In this document: one piece after another, positions 1 through 8,834 of the stretch
Position numbering within the stretch: the first letter of the stretch is position 1
Layout of the letters: every line of letters starts with the position of its first letter
Assembly: GCF_019670105.1 (NCBI RefSeq)
Contig: NZ_AP023032.1
Location: 1,057,501-1,121,500 of the forward strand
DNA length: 64,000 nt
Direction of reading: 5' to 3'
DNA from: Agarivorans albus
GTDB lineage: Bacteria; Pseudomonadota; Gammaproteobacteria; Enterobacterales; Celerinatantimonadaceae
The notes under the pieces: generated by a model
The model's database searches: none
Told to the model about the DNA's origin: nothing
What the model saw: the letters and a program-made list of their open reading frames with translations, nothing else
Position numbers and translations under genes: made by a program

Positions 1-104
1 GAATTAAAGATCTTCGAACCGGTATTGAGAACCGTAATACTCAAGCCGTGTTAGATGGTGATTTAGATAAATTTATAGAAGCTAGCCTTAAGTCAGGGCT
101 GTAA
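1..104 (+). CDS. prfB: Peptide chain release factor 2, C-terminal fragment
   Basis: The first 104 bases encode the last 33 residues of release factor 2, which reads UAA and UGA stop codons on the ribosome. The reading frame begins at base 3 and ends with TAA at 102-104; the translated tail ([20 protein letters not shown] and onward to KSGL) is the typical RF2 C-terminus. The gene is cut by the window edge, so the programmed frameshift site near its start cannot be seen. It lies 16 bases ahead of lysS, the usual prfB-lysS pair of gammaproteobacteria, probably cotranscribed. Confidence 0.9.
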   Translation, partial: IKDLRTGIENRNTQAVLDGDLDKFIEASLKSGL

Positions 105-120
105 CGAGCAAGGTTTTCAC

Positions 121-1644
121 ATGTCGGAACAAACAGAACAAAGTCTGGAACAAGCAGCACAAGAAGAAAATAAACTGATCGCAGAGCGTCGCGCTAAGTT
201 AGACAAAATTCGCGAAACTTGCTCGGCTAACGGCCACCCAAATGACTTTAAACGTGAGCACCTAGCTGACGATTTACAGCAACAGTTTGGCGAACAATCT
301 AAAGAAGACCTCGAAGCTGCTGGTAACGTAGCCGCTATCGCTGGTCGTATTATGGCTAAGCGTGGACCATTTTTAGTGATTCAAGATGTATCGGGTCGCA
401 TTCAAGCTTACGCGCCTAAGCCGGTGCAAAAAGAGCTAAAGGAAATTGGTGGCTTAGACATTGGCGACATCATTGGTGTTAAAGGTGCGCTGCACAAATC
501 AGGTAAAGGTGACCTTTACGTGAACATGGACGAGTATGCTTTGCTAACTAAAGCCTTGCGTCCATTGCCAGAGAAATTCCACGGTTTAACTGACCAAGAA
601 CAGCGTTACCGCCAGCGTTATGTTGATTTGATCGTGAACGACGATTCACGCCAAGCCTTTATGGTGCGCTCCAAGTTGGTAGCCGGCATTCGCCGCTTTA
701 TGGAGTCTAAGAACTTCATGGAAGTGGAAACGCCAATGATGCAAGTGATCCCAGGCGGCGCCACCGCACGTCCATTTATCACGCATCACAACGCGCTAGA
801 TCAACAGATGTTCCTGCGTATCGCACCAGAGCTTTACTTGAAGCGTTTAGTGGTAGGTGGCTTTGAGCGCGTATTCGAAATTAACCGTAACTTCCGTAAC
901 GAAGGCCTGTCGCCGCGCCATAACCCAGAATTCACCATGATGGAATTCTACATGGCCTACGCCGACTATAACGATCTAATGGATCTAACCGAAGAAATGC
1001 TGCGCACTGTAGCAGTTGAGGTTCTAGGTTCTTCTTCTATGCCTTACGGCGACGAGACAGTAGAGTTTGCTGGTAGCTACCCACGCTTGAGCATGTTGCA
1101 AGCGATTAAGCAATACAACCCAGAGCATGCCGATATTCAAGCTTTAGATTACGACAAAGTGCAAGACCGCGAGCACATGGTTAGCATTGCTAAATCAGTT
1201 GGCGTTGAAGTAGAGAAGTTCTGGACTTGTGGCCAGCTACTTGAAGAAATCTTCGGTGAGACTGCTGAGCCTAAGCTAATTCAGCCAACCTTTATTACCG
1301 AATACCCAGCAGAAATTAGCCCGCTAGCGCGTCGTAACGACGACAACGCCTTCATCACTGACCGTTTTGAGTTCTTCATCGGTGGTCGTGAAGTGGCTAA
1401 TGGCTTCTCTGAGCTTAATGATGCAGAAGACCAAGATGCGCGCTTTAAGGCGCAAGTTGAGGCTAAAGATGCTGGCGATGATGAAGCGATGTTCTATGAC
1501 GCAGACTACATCACCGCTCTAGAGCACGGCTTACCACCAACGGCTGGCCAAGGTATTGGTATTGACCGCCTAGCGATGCTCTTCACCAACACGCACACTA
1601 TTCGCGACGTGATTTTATTCCCAGCGATGCGTCCTCAAGCTTAA
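121..1644 (+). CDS. lysS: Lysyl-tRNA synthetase, class II
   Basis: Charges tRNA-Lys with lysine in the cytoplasm using ATP. The 507-residue length is normal for bacterial LysRS. An N-terminal OB-fold anticodon-binding domain (about residues 60-150) is followed by the class II catalytic core: motif 2 is visible as FRNEG followed by the PEFTMMEFY stretch, and motif 3 as the C-terminal [10 protein letters not shown]. The ATG at 121 sits 16 bases after the prfB stop, consistent with a prfB-lysS operon, and a strong intrinsic terminator follows the stop codon. Nothing unusual was seen; identification is secure. Confidence 0.97.
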   Translation: MSEQTEQSLEQAAQEENKLIAERRAKLDKIRETCSANGHPNDFKREHLADDLQQQFGEQSKEDLEAAGNVAAIAGRIMAKRGPFLVIQDVSGRIQAYAPKPVQKELKEIGGLDIGDIIGVKGALHKSGKGDLYVNMDEYALLTKALRPLPEKFHGLTDQEQRYRQRYVDLIVNDDSRQAFMVRSKLVAGIRRFMESKNFMEVETPMMQVIPGGATARPFITHHNALDQQMFLRIAPELYLKRLVVGGFERVFEINRNFRNEGLSPRHNPEFTMMEFYMAYADYNDLMDLTEEMLRTVAVEVLGSSSMPYGDETVEFAGSYPRLSMLQAIKQYNPEHADIQALDYDKVQDREHMVSIAKSVGVEVEKFWTCGQLLEEIFGETAEPKLIQPTFITEYPAEISPLARRNDDNAFITDRFEFFIGGREVANGFSELNDAEDQDARFKAQVEAKDAGDDEAMFYDADYITALEHGLPPTAGQGIGIDRLAMLFTNTHTIRDVILFPAMRPQA

Positions 1645-1663
1645 GTTCACAAATAAGCTATTA

Positions 1664-1702
1664 AAGGCCATACACTTTTTACAGTGTGTGGCTTTTTTTT
1701 TG
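1664..1702 (+). terminator. Intrinsic terminator after lysS
   Basis: A 10-bp inverted repeat (GCCATACACT at 1667-1676 pairing with AGTGTGTGGC at 1683-1692, including one G-T pair) with a 6-base loop runs straight into a stretch of T residues ending at 1701. It lies 20 bases after the lysS stop. Confidence 0.9.
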
Positions 1703-1798
1703 TGCTTTTTCGTTATAGTAGCGATAACGAAGACTAAGCTCATTGAGAGTAAGCTTGGTTTAGTCAAAAGCAATTAGCGTAATTAAGGGAGAAAGGTA

Positions 1799-2251
1799 GT
1801 GAAAATGCTGTTGTCAGGAATAGTAGTGATTGTACTGGTTATAGTTGGGTTTATGGTTTACAAAAACCTTAGCACTCCAAGTGACCTAGGTTTGCAATCG
1901 GGTCGATTGGCGCCATTAGCCAGTTCTCCAAATGGGGTGTCTAGTTATGCCGAAGGCGATAAAAAAGTAGCTGCCTTGCCATTTAAAGCCGATTTGAAAA
2001 GCACTCAACTAGCCGCCTTACGCGCATTTGCTCATATGCCAAATAATCAAGTCATTAGCCGAGATGAGCAATATGTACACGCGGTTTTTTATAGTCCAAC
2101 GGTAGGCTATCGCGATGATGTAGAGTTACACTTCGACCAAGCCGAGCAGTTAGTCCATTTTCGTTCTCAATCGCGGGTTGGCTACTCCGATATGGGTATA
2201 AATAATCAGCGATATCAAGAGTTTGCTAAGTTATACCTAGAAGCTGAATAA
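1799..2251 (+). CDS. DUF1499 family membrane-anchored protein
   Basis: A 150-residue protein with one N-terminal hydrophobic segment (about residues 3-21) followed by a soluble domain. The C-terminal pattern RSQSRVGYSDMGINNQRY is the hallmark of the DUF1499 family, whose biochemical role is unknown. Either the GTG at 1799 or the ATG at 1805 could start it; a GGGAGAAAGG purine tract lies just upstream and fits both. It stands alone between the lysS terminator and its own hairpin at 2268-2296. Family assignment is by pattern recognition and fairly sure; function is open. Confidence 0.8.
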   Translation: MKMLLSGIVVIVLVIVGFMVYKNLSTPSDLGLQSGRLAPLASSPNGVSSYAEGDKKVAALPFKADLKSTQLAALRAFAHMPNNQVISRDEQYVHAVFYSPTVGYRDDVELHFDQAEQLVHFRSQSRVGYSDMGINNQRYQEFAKLYLEAE

Positions 2252-2267
2252 TTACCATAAAAGCGTG

Positions 2268-2299
2268 AGCCAAGTTGCAGTTAGCGCAGCTTGGCTTTA
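2268..2299 (+). terminator. Terminator-like hairpin after the DUF1499 gene
   Basis: AGCCAAGTTGC (2268-2278) pairs with GCAGCTTGGCT (2286-2296) with one G-T pair and a 7-base loop, followed by only a short T stretch. The TTG at 2291, the first possible start of the next frame, lies inside this hairpin, which argues for a later start of that gene. Confidence 0.6.
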
Positions 2300-2356
2300 C
2301 CTAATGGACTTTATTGGCTTAGCTTAAGGGTATTCTCATTGGTAGTTGGTGATGCC

Positions 2357-3346
2357 GTGAAAGCATGTCTGTTTAGTCTGTTGATTCTTGTAAGCTGTCA
2401 ATCTCTTGCAAACGAAGTTTCCTCAAAACCCCGTTTTTTGGTGGTTCCCAAAACCGTTACTAATCCCTTTTTTGATGATGTTGAGAAAGGGTGTTTGCAA
2501 GCAGCTGCAGAGCTAGATGTTGAATGTGTGTATATTGGCCCTGAAGAGGCCGATGCACGGTACCAAGACCAAATTATTTCTCAGCAAATTGAGCAAGGGC
2601 TAGACGGTATTTCGGTATCGGTAATAAATTCTCGGGTGCTTACTCACCGCAGTATGCAATTGGCCAAGCAAAATCAAATCCCCGTGGTTACATTTGATTC
2701 TGATTTTTCTGAAAAAGCCTTGGCAGCCGATCCCAAACTACGACATAGCTACATTGGAACCGATAACTTTCAGTTTGGCTTTCAGCTGGGGCGCTTAACC
2801 CAAGCTTTAAAACCGCAAGGAGGCTCGTTTTGCATTATTACCGGACACAAGGGCGCAGCCAATTTGGTGGAACGTATAAGCGGGGTGTATGCCGGCTTAG
2901 GCTTTAATAATAACAGCGGTAAAAGTGATTTATGGGAAGAGCTTAGTCGCTGCCCAATCTATTCCGATGACGAGGCTCAGCGCTCATTAAATAATCTCGA
3001 TAGAATGCTACGTTTACATCAATATGAGCCGAAGTTGCTTGATGTAATTATTACTGTTGGTGCGTGGCCACAAACTTTGGAGTTTAAATACTCAGATGTT
3101 GTGTCGCCGCATAGTGATAGTTTAGCATCAAAGCGTTTATTGCTTATTTTTGGTGACACCCTCGAAGTACAAAAGCGGCTATTAGCCCAAGGCTTAGCAC
3201 ATGGCAATGTTGGTCAGTCGCCTTACGATATGGGCTACCAATCTATTTATACACTGTATAGCATTCACCAAGGTAAAGCGGTAGAACCATTAATACACAC
3301 CAAGCTGGAACGTTGTGTATTTGGTCAAATACCTATGTGCCAGTAA
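2357..3346 (+). CDS. Periplasmic sugar-binding protein (Peripla_BP_4 type), orphan
   Basis: Resembles the ribose/galactose-type periplasmic binding proteins that capture sugars outside the inner membrane. I place the start at GTG 2357, which gives 329 residues opening with a clean signal peptide (MKACLFSLLILVSCQSLANE); the open frame extends upstream to TTG 2291, but that would begin inside a hairpin and mask the signal. After the signal come the features of the fold: a VVPKTVTNPFFDDVEKGC strand-helix start, a GISVSV motif, VVTFDSD and YIGTDN. No ABC permease or ATPase gene adjoins it, so it may feed a sensor kinase or a distant transporter. It precedes an AraC regulator and an amylase; whether its ligand is a maltodextrin is inference. 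The RBS is weak, so the exact start is uncertain. Confidence 0.75.
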   Translation: MKACLFSLLILVSCQSLANEVSSKPRFLVVPKTVTNPFFDDVEKGCLQAAAELDVECVYIGPEEADARYQDQIISQQIEQGLDGISVSVINSRVLTHRSMQLAKQNQIPVVTFDSDFSEKALAADPKLRHSYIGTDNFQFGFQLGRLTQALKPQGGSFCIITGHKGAANLVERISGVYAGLGFNNNSGKSDLWEELSRCPIYSDDEAQRSLNNLDRMLRLHQYEPKLLDVIITVGAWPQTLEFKYSDVVSPHSDSLASKRLLLIFGDTLEVQKRLLAQGLAHGNVGQSPYDMGYQSIYTLYSIHQGKAVEPLIHTKLERCVFGQIPMCQ

Positions 3347-3424
3347 ACATGTTTACAATCTTTATATTGATAAGCTAACCAGCTTGTTAGACACTGGCGA
3401 AAATTTCTACATTAGATCAATCAC

Positions 3425-4849
3425 TTGAATCAAGCTCCAGTCATTTCTGCCTTAGCCAAAAAACTTGGTCATTCCCACTTGCAAGTAACGGGTGAATACT
3501 GGCACTTGGCCGATGTATTGTGTTTGCAATCGATGTTGTTGCTGCATGCTCCTTCACTAAAAGAGGGCTTGGTGTGGTGGAGTAAAAGCCTCTCTCTGTT
3601 TGATAGAAGTGTTTATGTTGAGGTGAGCGACGATAAGCAAGGTTTAACCCTAAGCTTACAAACCCGTGACTCACAAGTGTTACCTGCTTGGAGTGAACTA
3701 CTGTTAGATAACCTGTATCAGCAGCTGCAGCAATTCAACAATCCACTGATTACCTGCTATTTTAGTGGTACACGTTTGCAGGTGGCTGCTAAAGCGCTTC
3801 CGCTTAGCTTACAGGCTAAATCGGCGAGCCACAGTTTTGCTAAAAAAGTATATTCACTACTATTGCATCAATCGATTGAATCGCCAGACTTACAGTTGCA
3901 ACTAAAACGCTCTATTCAACGTTCACTTGATAAGCCACTAAACCTAGAGCTTGTGGCTAAAAAAATTGGTTTGTCGACGCGTACTTTGCAGCGGCGTTTA
4001 GCCGAGAAGCAGCTTAATTTCTCTCAACTGGTTGAAGATGAGAAGAAGACTTTGGCGCTAAATTTGTTAGCCGATACCCAGTTGCCTATTTCTAATATTG
4101 GCTTGCGTTTAGGTTATGACGACCCCTCTAATTTTCACCGCTCATTTCGTCGCAGGTTTAAGTTTACCCCTAGTTTTTATCGCCAGCGTTGTGTGCAAAA
4201 TCGCAGTCAATTAAGAGCGCAGCCAGTACGTTTACATTATGCGCGTGGACCCATAGGCGAGGCCGAGGAGTTACATACTCAAGAAGGTCAAGTTTGGTTA
4301 GAAGTGGATAACATTGCCTTCGAAAAAGTAGTGACCGTTGAGTGTAAAGACAGGGATGGCATATGGCGCCATTACCCGGCATTTTTTGCCGATTTTTTAA
4401 GTGATGGCACCGAGCTTTGGTCTACCGCCAACCTGCCGGTTGCTCACCCCTTATGTTTTCGTCTGCGTTATGAAGTAGATGGAGAAAGCTATGTGGATGA
4501 TAACCAACAGCGGGATTACTTAGTCAGTGAGCGTTTGCTACTAGGGACTCCGGCCTATATCGTGCCCACTCTTAGCATTATTAAAACCGGTTTTGCTTAC
4601 CAGTTGTTTATTGAGCTTGCTTGCCAATTAGAGCAGGTCAGCAAAATACTTTGTTATCTGGGAGAGCATTCTCAGCCGCTGGCGCTGCAGCAAGTGAGCA
4701 GTAATAAACAATACAGTATTTGGACCTTATCCAGCCCTTTTCCTGCGCTCGCCGAGCATTGCCGTTTTAGAGTATTTGACCAACACGATAACGAATTAGC
4801 TGAGCAGCACTACCCGCAGCGCTATCAATTTGTTCCTCCATTGCTATAA
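3425..4849 (+). CDS. AraC-family regulator fused to tandem CBM21-like glucan-binding domains
   Basis: A 474-residue fusion. Residues 1-155 look like a divergent N-terminal sensor region; 160-255 form an AraC DNA-binding domain with two helix-turn-helices (LVAKKIGLSTRTLQRRLAEK, then the LRLGYDDPSNFHRSFRRRF motif). Beyond it, residues 288-367 match the CBM21 starch/glycogen-binding pattern: VDNIAFEKVVTV, a tryptophan/tyrosine-containing middle, and FRLRYEVDGESYVDDN ending QQRDY, where family members have NLAFEK..V and YWDNN..NY. Residues 375-468 appear to repeat the same sandwich in degenerate form. There is no signal peptide. The start is a TTG at 3425 without a clear RBS, but an in-frame stop at 3413-3415 precludes a longer protein. 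The next gene is a GH13 amylase on the same strand, the obvious candidate target. CBM21 assignment is by eye and is the point to test. Confidence 0.75.
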   Translation: MNQAPVISALAKKLGHSHLQVTGEYWHLADVLCLQSMLLLHAPSLKEGLVWWSKSLSLFDRSVYVEVSDDKQGLTLSLQTRDSQVLPAWSELLLDNLYQQLQQFNNPLITCYFSGTRLQVAAKALPLSLQAKSASHSFAKKVYSLLLHQSIESPDLQLQLKRSIQRSLDKPLNLELVAKKIGLSTRTLQRRLAEKQLNFSQLVEDEKKTLALNLLADTQLPISNIGLRLGYDDPSNFHRSFRRRFKFTPSFYRQRCVQNRSQLRAQPVRLHYARGPIGEAEELHTQEGQVWLEVDNIAFEKVVTVECKDRDGIWRHYPAFFADFLSDGTELWSTANLPVAHPLCFRLRYEVDGESYVDDNQQRDYLVSERLLLGTPAYIVPTLSIIKTGFAYQLFIELACQLEQVSKILCYLGEHSQPLALQQVSSNKQYSIWTLSSPFPALAEHCRFRVFDQHDNELAEQHYPQRYQFVPPLL

Positions 4850-5006
4850 GCCATAAGCCATAAGCTTACTCTTCAGAAATAGCTACTAAGTTCACAGAAT
4901 GCTTTAGCTGGCATGCTGCTGCATATTATTTGGCGCCAAGTGACACTACGCGCCATGGGTGTCTGGCTTATTGTTCTCCGCAAGATAACTCATAAAGGAA
5001 TGAAAT

Positions 5007-7661
5007 ATGTTGCGGGGAAGAAATAACATACTAAAACCATTGAATATAGTGGCATTATCAGTTGCGGTGGCGTTAAGTGGCTGTAATTCCGATGAACAGC
5101 AGAGTGAAACTACCGGAAGTTATGTGGCATCACCGGAATGGCAAGATCAAATTATCTACTTTTTAATGATTGATCGCTTTAACAATGGCGATCCTAGTTT
5201 GAGCGATCAAGGGCAGGGGGAGTTTGACCCAAGTTCAGACAAAAAATTTAGTGGTGGTGACTTAGTAGGCATAGCCGACAAGCTAGATTACATTCAACAG
5301 CTTGGTGCCACATCGATTTGGCTAACGCCACCAGTTGCTAACCAGTGGTGGGATAATGAGCAAAATTATGGTGGTTACCATGGCTACTGGGCGAGAGATT
5401 TTCAAAAAGTTGATGAGCACTTTGGTGATTTGACCAGCTACCAAGATTTAGCGCGAGAAATCCACGGCCGCAATATGTACCTCATTCAAGATATTGTGAC
5501 TAACCATGTAGGAAACTATTTCACTTATGATCAACCTTGGGAATACGACTCAAGCTTGCCATGCCAAGGGTTCCGCTTAATAGATAGCCCCTTAGTTGAA
5601 GGGCAAGAATTACCTTACCCCTTAAACCAAAACAACTGTAATGAAGATGGTTCTGGGATCTACCACTGGACGCCAAGCATTAGCGACCATAACGATCCTA
5701 TTCAGGAGAAAAACTGGCAGCTGTCTGATTTAGATGATTTAAATACCGCTCACCCGGAAGTGCGTGCCTATTTGAAAGAAAGTTATAGAAAATGGATACG
5801 TGAGGTGGGGGTGGATGCTTTTCGTATCGATACCGTCAAGTTTGTAGAGCACGAGTTTTGGACCGACTTTTTACATGCCTACGATGGAGTAATGGCACAA
5901 GCAGAGCAAACAGGGCGGAGCAATTTTCTTACCTTTGGTGAAGTATTCGAGAGCTCAAGTGCTTATAACACCGAAGGTGAGCAAAAAATGCTGAGTTACC
6001 TAGGGGATGCAGATAATAAACAACTAGCCTCTTTACTTAACTTCCCCTTGCAAACCACCATGACACGAGTATTTGCTGCCGGACAACCTACCGACTATCT
6101 ACGGTTCCGTTTAGAAAAAATGATGGAGCTATTTCCTAATCCCTACATTTTGCCCAACTTTATCGACAACCACGATATGCCGCGCTTTTTGTCGCAAGCT
6201 AGCCAAGCAGATTTAAAACAAGCGCTAATGACCATGTTAAGCATTCCGGGCATTCCGGTGATTTATCAAGGCACTGAACAAGCAATGAGTGCGAGTCGAG
6301 ACGCGATGTTTGAGGGAGGCTATCGCGAAGATGGTGAGTCGCTCGACTCCTTCGACAGCGGCAGCGAGATGTATTTGTTTATACAGCAATTAGCGACGCT
6401 ACGTAGTAATAATCCTGTGATGACGCGTGGAGATATTGAGGTGTTGGCTAGCGACAAGTCGGGTGCCGGTGTATTTGCATTTACTCGTCAGTTAGCGGAT
6501 CAAGAAGTTCTAGTAATAATGAATACCGCTAATCAACCCATGCTGTTAAACAGGTTGGATCTAGACCAAGCAGAAGGCACGGTATTTGAACAGCAAATTC
6601 AAGCTAATTGGATACAAGCACCAGCGGGTTTAGTGGCTGATGCAAACGGTGAAGTAAGTGTTGAACTGCCAGCAAAAGCCGCGGTGTTGTATTTTAAAAC
6701 GAATACTATTGCAGAAGTAGATACTGCTAATTTGGGCATCAGCCTAGATGAAGATTGGACAAACCGAGTGATTAGCGCTGATACCCAGATAACTGGCCGC
6801 GCTCAAGCAAATGCTCAATTGCAATTGGTGGTGAACGGAAACTTAGCCACAGCAACAGACATACAAGTTGATTCGCAAGGGCAGTGGTCGGCCATGTTAT
6901 CAACTCGACATTTCGCGATTGGTGAGCAGCAGCATCGTTTTGCTATCTATTCACCCGATGAAAAAGCCGGTTTAGCCGACGTGCATTTCACTTCAGATTT
7001 AGCTTGGTCTGATACACCTGATCTAAGCATTGATGATAGCAACGATGTGCAAGAAGGAACGGGTGGTCCTAATGGCAGTTACTCGTTGCCAGGTGACCCT
7101 AGCTTTGACAAGGTAAACAGCCAGCTAGCAATTAACCAAGCTGAAGTGTACTCCGTAGGAAGTAACATTCGACTTAAACTCACCATGGATAAACTCACCG
7201 ATACTTGGTTGCCACCAAATGGCTTCGACCACGTAGGTTTTACCGTGTTTATTGATTTACCCGAAGACCAAGGGCCTAGCGCAACCGTTCTACCAAAAAT
7301 TAATGCCAACATGCCTAGTGGTACTTGGAGCCGAAATGCGGTGATATTTGGCTGGCAAAGCTCTATTTATAACGCTCAAGGTGCCGATGCGGATAATTGG
7401 GGGGAAGCAGTAACACCAGCACCAAAAGTGACCGTAGATAAGGCTCAGCAAGCTATCTATCTTGACTTTGCAAGTGATTCTCTTGGTAGACCAAATAGTT
7501 TAGACGGTATCCGTTTTTACCTTTCTACCTGGGACCTAGATGGTTTGTCTGCTGTTTATAGGCCACTTGCTGAAGATGCTGGCCCGTGGAATTTTTCTGG
7601 TGGCGAGGCTGACCAAGAAAAGATTTGGGATGAGTTGTCTATTATCACTCTTAGTGAATAA
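5007..7661 (+). CDS. GH13 alpha-amylase-type lipoprotein with glucodextranase-like C-terminal domain
   Basis: An 884-residue secreted alpha-glucan hydrolase. The signal peptide ends in a lipobox (LSGC, Cys26), so the enzyme is probably lipid-anchored in the outer membrane. The GH13 barrel spans about residues 41-470, with conserved regions I (DIVTNH, 162-167), II (FRIDTVK, nucleophile Asp275), III (FGEVFE, acid/base Glu312) and IV (FIDNHD, Asp390). A beta domain follows to about 570, then an Ig-like stretch to about 660, then a terminal module (about 670-884) resembling the C-terminal domain of glucodextranase (PF09985-like: SYSLPGDPSF, then LTMDKLTDTW, PPNGFD, FTVFIDLPE). RBS AAAGGA precedes ATG 5007. 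The upstream AraC/CBM21 regulator is likely its controller (inference). Substrate may be starch, glycogen or a cyclodextrin-like glucan; exact specificity cannot be read. Confidence 0.88.
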   Translation: MLRGRNNILKPLNIVALSVAVALSGCNSDEQQSETTGSYVASPEWQDQIIYFLMIDRFNNGDPSLSDQGQGEFDPSSDKKFSGGDLVGIADKLDYIQQLGATSIWLTPPVANQWWDNEQNYGGYHGYWARDFQKVDEHFGDLTSYQDLAREIHGRNMYLIQDIVTNHVGNYFTYDQPWEYDSSLPCQGFRLIDSPLVEGQELPYPLNQNNCNEDGSGIYHWTPSISDHNDPIQEKNWQLSDLDDLNTAHPEVRAYLKESYRKWIREVGVDAFRIDTVKFVEHEFWTDFLHAYDGVMAQAEQTGRSNFLTFGEVFESSSAYNTEGEQKMLSYLGDADNKQLASLLNFPLQTTMTRVFAAGQPTDYLRFRLEKMMELFPNPYILPNFIDNHDMPRFLSQASQADLKQALMTMLSIPGIPVIYQGTEQAMSASRDAMFEGGYREDGESLDSFDSGSEMYLFIQQLATLRSNNPVMTRGDIEVLASDKSGAGVFAFTRQLADQEVLVIMNTANQPMLLNRLDLDQAEGTVFEQQIQANWIQAPAGLVADANGEVSVELPAKAAVLYFKTNTIAEVDTANLGISLDEDWTNRVISADTQITGRAQANAQLQLVVNGNLATATDIQVDSQGQWSAMLSTRHFAIGEQQHRFAIYSPDEKAGLADVHFTSDLAWSDTPDLSIDDSNDVQEGTGGPNGSYSLPGDPSFDKVNSQLAINQAEVYSVGSNIRLKLTMDKLTDTWLPPNGFDHVGFTVFIDLPEDQGPSATVLPKINANMPSGTWSRNAVIFGWQSSIYNAQGADADNWGEAVTPAPKVTVDKAQQAIYLDFASDSLGRPNSLDGIRFYLSTWDLDGLSAVYRPLAEDAGPWNFSGGEADQEKIWDELSIITLSE

Positions 7662-7673
7662 GCCACATTGATG

Positions 7674-7704
7674 ATAAAGCCTTCAATGAGTAAGGCTTTA
7701 TTTA
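7674..7704 (+). terminator. Terminator after the amylase gene
   Basis: ATAAAGCCTT (7674-7683) pairs perfectly with AAGGCTTTAT (7692-7701) across an 8-base loop, followed by TTTA. The T tract is short, so efficiency is uncertain. Confidence 0.65.
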
Positions 7705-7753
7705 CAGCTAAATTGTAATAAATTCAGTGTGTTTCTTATTTTTATTGATCTTG

Positions 7754-7771
7754 TTATCAATAAATTGATAA
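7754..7771. repeat. Palindrome upstream of the carbonic anhydrase gene
   Basis: TTATCAAT (7754-7761) and ATTGATAA (7764-7771) form an 8+8 inverted repeat with a 2-base centre, in the region where the carbonic anhydrase promoter must lie. It could be an operator; no known regulator site is recognised. Confidence 0.5.
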
Positions 7772-7789
7772 AACCTTTTTTCCGTTTAT

Positions 7790-7817
7790 GCTCATCGCTT
7801 CTTGCGATGGGCTTTTT
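7790..7817 (+). terminator. Intrinsic terminator hairpin in the leader of the carbonic anhydrase gene
   Basis: GCTCATCGC (7790-7798) pairs with GCGATGGGC (7804-7812), with one G-T pair and a TTCTT loop, followed by five T residues. It ends only 18 bases before the ATG at 7836. Too little room remains downstream for a promoter, so transcripts of the gene must read through it; an attenuator is the simplest reading. Confidence 0.7.
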
Positions 7818-7835
7818 ACATTCAAGGATCTAAGG

Positions 7836-8582
7836 ATGAATAAGCAACAACTGAAAAGTGTAATGATTAGTGCTGTATTAGGTTTTTCGGGCAGTGTATT
7901 GGCACAAGGCAATGGGCACTGGGACTATTCTGGTCATCAAGGGCCTGAGCATTGGGGTGAGTTAGCCCCCGAGTTTAGCCTTTGCGCAAGCGGCAAAAAT
8001 CAATCACCTATTAATATTGCTGGCACAACCAAAGGTGAGCTGCCAACTCTGGCGCTTAGTTATAAAGCCGCAGGCAGTGAAGTCATCAACAATGGGCATA
8101 CTATTCAAGTGAATTACCAACCTGGCAGCAGTATTAGCCTTGCTGGGCATAGTTTTGAGTTAAAACAGTTTCATTTCCATTCACCCAGTGAAAACACCTT
8201 AAAAGGAAAGTCATTCCCGCTGGAAGCGCACTTTGTACATGCCGATGAAGATGGTCACCTGGCGGTGGTAGCAGTAATGTTCGAGCAAGGAGATGAAAAC
8301 CAAGAACTGGCAAAAGCATGGGCGCAAATGCCCAAACATGCTGGCGAGCAAGCAGCCTTGCTTGATCCGGTAGATGGATTGGCGCTGTGGCCAAAGAGTC
8401 ACGAGTACTACCGCTTTAATGGCTCATTAACAACACCGCCGTGTAGCGAAGGAGTCACTTGGTTGGTGCTAAAAAAACCAGTTAGTGCTTCCGAGCAGCA
8501 AATTCGAGACTTTACTGCAGTAATGAAACACCCCAACAATCGCCCTGTTCAAGCAGTTAATGCGCGGGTCATTGTTGAATAA
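7836..8582 (+). CDS. Alpha-class carbonic anhydrase, periplasmic
   Basis: Interconverts CO2 and bicarbonate with a zinc ion. The chosen ATG 7836 has an AAGGATCTAAGG ribosome-binding region just upstream and yields 248 residues starting with a signal peptide that ends near SVLAQG; the longer open frame from 7788 would run through the terminator hairpin. Alpha-family signatures are plain: QSPINI, the zinc-binding pair in FHFHSPSE, the third histidine in EAHFVHAD, and the C-terminal TPPCSEGVTW. It is not obviously linked to the glycan genes on either side. Regulation probably involves the leader terminator at 7790-7817. Assignment is secure. Confidence 0.95.
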   Translation: MNKQQLKSVMISAVLGFSGSVLAQGNGHWDYSGHQGPEHWGELAPEFSLCASGKNQSPINIAGTTKGELPTLALSYKAAGSEVINNGHTIQVNYQPGSSISLAGHSFELKQFHFHSPSENTLKGKSFPLEAHFVHADEDGHLAVVAVMFEQGDENQELAKAWAQMPKHAGEQAALLDPVDGLALWPKSHEYYRFNGSLTTPPCSEGVTWLVLKKPVSASEQQIRDFTAVMKHPNNRPVQAVNARVIVE

Positions 8583-8834
8583 ATCCGCTAATAGCAATAT
8601 GCCGGGGCTTTAGTTCCGGCAGTCTCACTGATAGCCAAAATATTCTTTAGATTTAAAATAATACAATTAGTCAATGGCTGGTTTTAAATTTTGCCTAAAA
8701 CTAGATCTGTATTGATGTATTTCGTGAAATCACTATGAAACCACTATTCGTTGAGTTATTTCTCTGACTATTTATCTATTGTTTATTTTGTTAATAGTTT
8801 TATTTGTCATTAATTGAAAAGGAGTGTCACCGAT
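8583..8834. other. Intergenic region before the mannanase gene
   Basis: About 250 AT-rich bases. A short hairpin, TGCCGG/CCGGCA (8600-8605 and 8616-8621), lies just after the carbonic anhydrase stop but has no T run. The mannanase promoter must lie here; I could not choose a convincing -35/-10 pair. Confidence 0.4.
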
